Assembly: GCF_900107405.1 (NCBI RefSeq)
Contig: NZ_FNPV01000002.1
Coordinates: 248,001 to 312,000, forward strand
Source: Tindallia californiensis
GTDB taxonomy: Bacteria > Bacillota > Clostridia > Peptostreptococcales > Tindalliaceae
Reading direction: 5' to 3'
Length of the DNA: 64,000 nt
The notes below the pieces were generated by a model. It searched no databases. It worked only from the letters and a program-made list of their open reading frames with translations, and was not told the DNA's origin. Position numbers and translations under genes: made by a program. Shown piece after piece: positions 61,646-64,000 of this stretch (position 1 is the stretch's first letter; each line of letters starts with the position of its first letter).

Positions 61646-62662
61646 ATGAAAACAAAAGTAGCTATTAACGGATTTGGAAGAATTGGTCGGTTGACCTTTA
61701 GACAAATTTTCAATAGGGATGATTTTGAAGTAGTCGCTATTAATGATCTGACTCAACCAGATATGCTGGCCTATTTATTAAAATACGACAGCACCCAGGG
61801 AGGCTTTCATAACCACACGGTTACTCACACGGATCATTCTATTACGGTAGATGATCATGAGATAGAAATCTATAAAGAGCCAGACCCGGCAAAACTTCCT
61901 TGGGCAAAGTTGGAGGTTGATTTAGTATTAGAATGTACTGGCTTATTTTGTTCCAAAGACAAGTCGCAGGCTCATATTAACGCAGGAGCCAAAAAAGTGT
62001 TGATCTCTGCCCCTGCTGGTAATGACCTTCCTACGATCGTTTATGGCGTTAATCACGAAATCCTTACTGCCAAAGATACTATTGTTTCTGCTGCTTCCTG
62101 TACAACAAACTGTCTTGCACCAATGGCTAAGGCCTTAAATGATTATCGGGAACTGCGAACAGGCTTTATGACTACCATCCATGCTTACACAGGCGATCAG
62201 ATGATCCTGGACGGCCCTCATAGAAAAAATGACTTTCGACGTGCAAGAGCTGCCGCTGTTAATATTGTTCCTAATAGCACTGGTGCTGCCAAAGCTATCG
62301 GTCTCGTTATTCCTGAATTAGATGGCAAGCTCATGGGATCAGCGCAAAGAGTTCCTGTTGCAACAGGCTCTATCACTATTCTGGATGCTGTGCTAAAAGA
62401 TTCATCAGAAACAGTTACTTTGGAAGGCATCCATGAAGCCATGAAAAAGGCTACTGATGACAGTTTTGGCTATACAGAGGAGCGTCTGGTTTCCAGTGAT
62501 ATCATCGGTATGACTTACGGTTCCCTTTTTGACGCAACACAAACCCTTGTCGCACGAAGTGGTACAGGAGTTTTCCAGGTCCATGTTGTTTCTTGGTATG
62601 ACAACGAAATGAGTTATGTTCATCAATTGGTTCGAACAATGAGTCATATGGGAAATTTATAG
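61646..62662 (+). CDS. gap: Glyceraldehyde-3-phosphate dehydrogenase
   Basis: 338 residues, AAAGGAGGAG ribosome site. NAD-binding [12 protein letters not shown] and catalytic Cys in [17 protein letters not shown] near 152; the partner His is in the [11 protein letters not shown] segment. [15 protein letters not shown] closes the fold. Glycolytic and gluconeogenic enzyme. Unlike many Firmicutes it is not followed by pgk-tpi; the next gene is the Mg2+ operon, with its own promoter, so this gap is a stand-alone gene. Confidence 0.96.
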   Translation: MKTKVAINGFGRIGRLTFRQIFNRDDFEVVAINDLTQPDMLAYLLKYDSTQGGFHNHTVTHTDHSITVDDHEIEIYKEPDPAKLPWAKLEVDLVLECTGLFCSKDKSQAHINAGAKKVLISAPAGNDLPTIVYGVNHEILTAKDTIVSAASCTTNCLAPMAKALNDYRELRTGFMTTIHAYTGDQMILDGPHRKNDFRRARAAAVNIVPNSTGAAKAIGLVIPELDGKLMGSAQRVPVATGSITILDAVLKDSSETVTLEGIHEAMKKATDDSFGYTEERLVSSDIIGMTYGSLFDATQTLVARSGTGVFQVHVVSWYDNEMSYVHQLVRTMSHMGNL

Positions 62663-62688
62663 ATTCCTAAAAAAAATATTTTAAAAGC

Positions 62689-62717
62689 TTGACATTCATC
62701 ATTTCCTCTGATACTAT
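62689..62717 (+). promoter_or_regulatory. Promoter of the Mg2+ operon
   Basis: TTGACA, 17-base spacer, TACTAT; a strong vegetative promoter 27 bases upstream of the M-box. Confidence 0.8.
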
Positions 62718-62743
62718 TCCTTTTGTATTAAAAAACAAATAAT

Positions 62744-62985
62744 TCGTTAGGTGAGGCTCCTGAATGAACACAGGCTGCTGCCCAAAAATGTCCAGAGACG
62801 CCAATGGGTAGAACAGGCAAGATCGGCTTAAGGTCTGCTTAAGGTAGCTGATTTCCCCGGGAAATCTACGTCATTCAGTGCTAAAACTCAGACGAGGAGT
62901 TATCGTAATGCTACCCTTTTATTTCTAAAAAAGGATTTAGTTTTAGTGTGCATTAAACGACTCTTCGGAGTCGTTTTTTTATTTT
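62744..62985 (+). ncRNA. M-box (ykoK) magnesium riboswitch with terminator
   Basis: Aptamer landmarks in order: CGTTAGGTGAGGCTCCT, ACAGGCTGCTGCCCAAAA, ATGTCCAGAGACGCCAATGG, ACAGG, CTTAAGGT, and AGTGCTAAAACTCAGACGAG. These match the M-box class that binds Mg2+. The expression platform is AAACGACTC, TTCG, GAGTCGTTT plus seven T (62955-62980), so high Mg2+ should terminate transcription before mgtC. Confidence 0.96.
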
Positions 62986-63022
62986 ATTTAATATCTTAAT
63001 AATCATCAAGGAGGTGCTGGAC

Positions 63023-63712
63023 ATGATTTGGGTAGATTTTACAATCAGACTTTTAGCTGCTTTATTACTGGGTACGATGATCGGAGCGGAGAGGCAATGG
63101 CGACAGCGAATGTCCAGTCTAAGAACCAATGCCTTAGTTTCTGTAGGAGCTGCTTTGTTTGTATTGTTGTCTGTGATGGTGGAACAAGAAGCCAGTCCTA
63201 CCAGAATAGCGGCTTCCGTTGTTTCAGGTATTGGATTTCTGGGCGGTGGCGTTATTCTGAGAGATGGCTTAAACATAAGAGGTCTCAATACAGCCGCCAC
63301 GCTCTGGTGTTCAGCCGCTGTAGGCGTCTTAGCCGGTAGTGGGTATCTCATCGCTGCTTCCATTGGAACTTTTATGATTTTACTTGCTAACATTGGTCTT
63401 CGCTTTCTTCAACGAACCATTGCTCGAGAACATCTGAATCGTGAAGAATTAGAATTACCCTATCGGCTTAGAATTATATGTCATGAAAAAGATGAAGGGC
63501 ATATAAGAGCCACGCTTCTGAACTTAATTAGCGAAGGTCCACTAGTAATGACTTCTCTTCAGAGTGAAGATGCCGAGTATGCCGGAAAAATTGAAGTCAA
63601 CGCTGATTTGCTGGCAAGTCAAGGGCAACGACAGTCCATAGAAAAAATAGTAAGTCAACTGAGTCTGGAGGAAACGGTTTCGCTCATAAGTTGGAAAGTC
63701 CTTACGGATTAA
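63023..63712 (+). CDS. mgtC: MgtC/SapB family membrane protein
   Basis: 229 residues from the ATG 8 bases after GGAGG; a GTG 9 bases earlier touches the ribosome site. Four or five membrane helices with the MgtC signature LLGTMIGAERQWRQRMSSLRTNALVS and SGIGFLGGGVILRDGLNIRGLNTAATLWCSAAVGVL. The C-terminal ~85 residues form a cytosolic ACT-like domain. MgtC is linked to growth at low Mg2+ and, in pathogens, modulates ATP synthase and other targets. First gene of the M-box operon. Confidence 0.94.
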   Translation: MIWVDFTIRLLAALLLGTMIGAERQWRQRMSSLRTNALVSVGAALFVLLSVMVEQEASPTRIAASVVSGIGFLGGGVILRDGLNIRGLNTAATLWCSAAVGVLAGSGYLIAASIGTFMILLANIGLRFLQRTIAREHLNREELELPYRLRIICHEKDEGHIRATLLNLISEGPLVMTSLQSEDAEYAGKIEVNADLLASQGQRQSIEKIVSQLSLEETVSLISWKVLTD

Positions 63713-63759
63713 TCTAGGAATCGCTTACACTAAAATACTATTGAAAGGTGGTGGTGTTC

Positions 63760-63915
63760 ATGCTTTCCTTATCAATTGACCCCGACCCGCACTTATGCAC
63801 TTTATTACTATTAATAAGAAAAGAAAAAAGGAGTGTGATTCACAATGAAAAACATACTGGAAGCACTGAAGCTGATTCGGGAGTATTTGGACACCCGAAA
63901 CATGGAAAAACTTAA
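63760..63915 (+). CDS. 51-residue ORF with an Asp-Pro-Asp-Pro start between mgtC and mgtE
   Basis: ATG preceded by AAAGGTGGTGG. The product begins MLSLSIDPDPHLCTLLLLIR and runs 51 residues, overlapping the first 71 bases of mgtE in another frame; the mgtE ribosome site lies inside it. The early acidic-Pro repeat recalls the MgtL leader peptide of enteric mgtA, where such residues destabilise ribosomes at low Mg2+ and so raise expression. No homology is claimed; the resemblance is in context and composition. It may couple mgtE translation to Mg2+. Confidence 0.45.
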   Translation: MLSLSIDPDPHLCTLLLLIRKEKRSVIHNEKHTGSTEADSGVFGHPKHGKT

Positions 63916-64000
63916 AGAACTCGTCAATGATTTGGATTCTTTTGATATGGCTGACATAATTGATGTCATGGATCCAGAGAAACAGGTCATTGTCTTTCGA
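63845..64000 (+). CDS. mgtE: Magnesium transporter MgtE, partial (runs off the right edge)
   Basis: The first 52 residues only. AAAAAAGGAGTG ribosome site, ATG, then an amphipathic helical start (ILEALKLIREYLDTRNMEKL, LVNDLDSFDMADIIDVM, DPEKQVIVF) typical of the MgtE N domain that senses intracellular Mg2+. Placement behind an M-box and mgtC supports the assignment. The CBS pair and membrane part lie outside the window. Confidence 0.85.
   Translation, partial: MKNILEALKLIREYLDTRNMEKLKELVNDLDSFDMADIIDVMDPEKQVIVFR

Noticed and set aside
62405-62647. Minus-strand ORFs opposite gap
   Set aside because: Shadows of the highly conserved gap frame; no ribosome sites.

Overview
The window reads as chromosomal DNA of a low-to-moderate-GC, anaerobic, Gram-positive Clostridia-type bacterium. 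The evidence is strong AGGAGG ribosome sites, AddAB and RecD2, T-box/TPP/preQ1/M-box RNA switches typical of Firmicutes, a ferritin-like domain protein plus rubrerythrin, tryptophanase and glutamate dehydrogenase (amino-acid fermentation), and no respiratory genes. A BCCT betaine-type carrier, a CPA-type Na+/H+ antiporter, an MscS channel and TRAP/TAXI components would fit a halophilic or alkaliphilic relative of Alkaliphilus/Tindallia/Anoxynatronum; that placement is inference. I see no rRNA, tRNA, CRISPR array, IS element or prophage.

Layout. 1-5.7 kb: addA (cut by the left edge) and addB, recombinational repair. 5.7-9 kb: orphan TAXI/DUF1850 pair, a DUF47 PhoU-like protein and a YhaM-like HD exoribonuclease. 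9-13 kb: rubrerythrin, psd, ferritin-like protein, histidine phosphatase, RarD-type permease. 13.1-13.8 kb: a complete leucine-type T-box leader in front of a single 60-residue Ser/Asn/Gln-rich ORF with its own terminator, the most unusual unit here. 13.8-18.3 kb: YdcF-like protein, antiporter, TetR regulator, AbgT carrier. 18.3-27 kb: recD2, GNAT-nitrilase fusion, class D-like sortase with a secreted LolA-like protein, HDOD protein, Ala-tRNAPro editing protein, pgeF, and an orphan TPP-riboswitch-controlled thiamine-precursor binding lipoprotein. 27-31 kb: a Cys-less YHS-like membrane protein, MscS, CadA/CadC metal efflux. 31-43 kb: cyclophilin, two diguanylate cyclases, GH31 glucosidase, CBS/DRTGG pyrophosphatase, PEP carboxykinase, amidohydrolase, glutamate dehydrogenase. 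43-49.5 kb: DegV, Gate-domain transporter, Usp, rhomboid, M20 hydrolase, esterase, glutamine amidotransferase. 49.5-56.5 kb: BCCT carrier with a charged coiled-coil extension, LemA/DUF2207 pair, eukaryote-type branching enzyme. 56.5-64 kb: IclR, tryptophanase, preQ1-controlled queT, 7TM diguanylate cyclase, gap, then an M-box-controlled mgtC-mgtE operon cut by the right edge.

How they work together. The window is mostly housekeeping, arranged in short operons largely on the minus strand and separated by clear hairpin terminators. Ion homeostasis is a theme (NhaP-type antiporter, BCCT, MscS, CadA, MgtC/MgtE), as is RNA-level control (T-box, TPP, preQ1, M-box, plus possible attenuators before the YHS-like gene and tnaA). 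The two places most likely to hold undescribed biology are the T-box/60-residue ORF unit at 13.1-13.8 kb and a short Asp-Pro-Asp-Pro ORF wedged between mgtC and mgtE at 63.76-63.92 kb.
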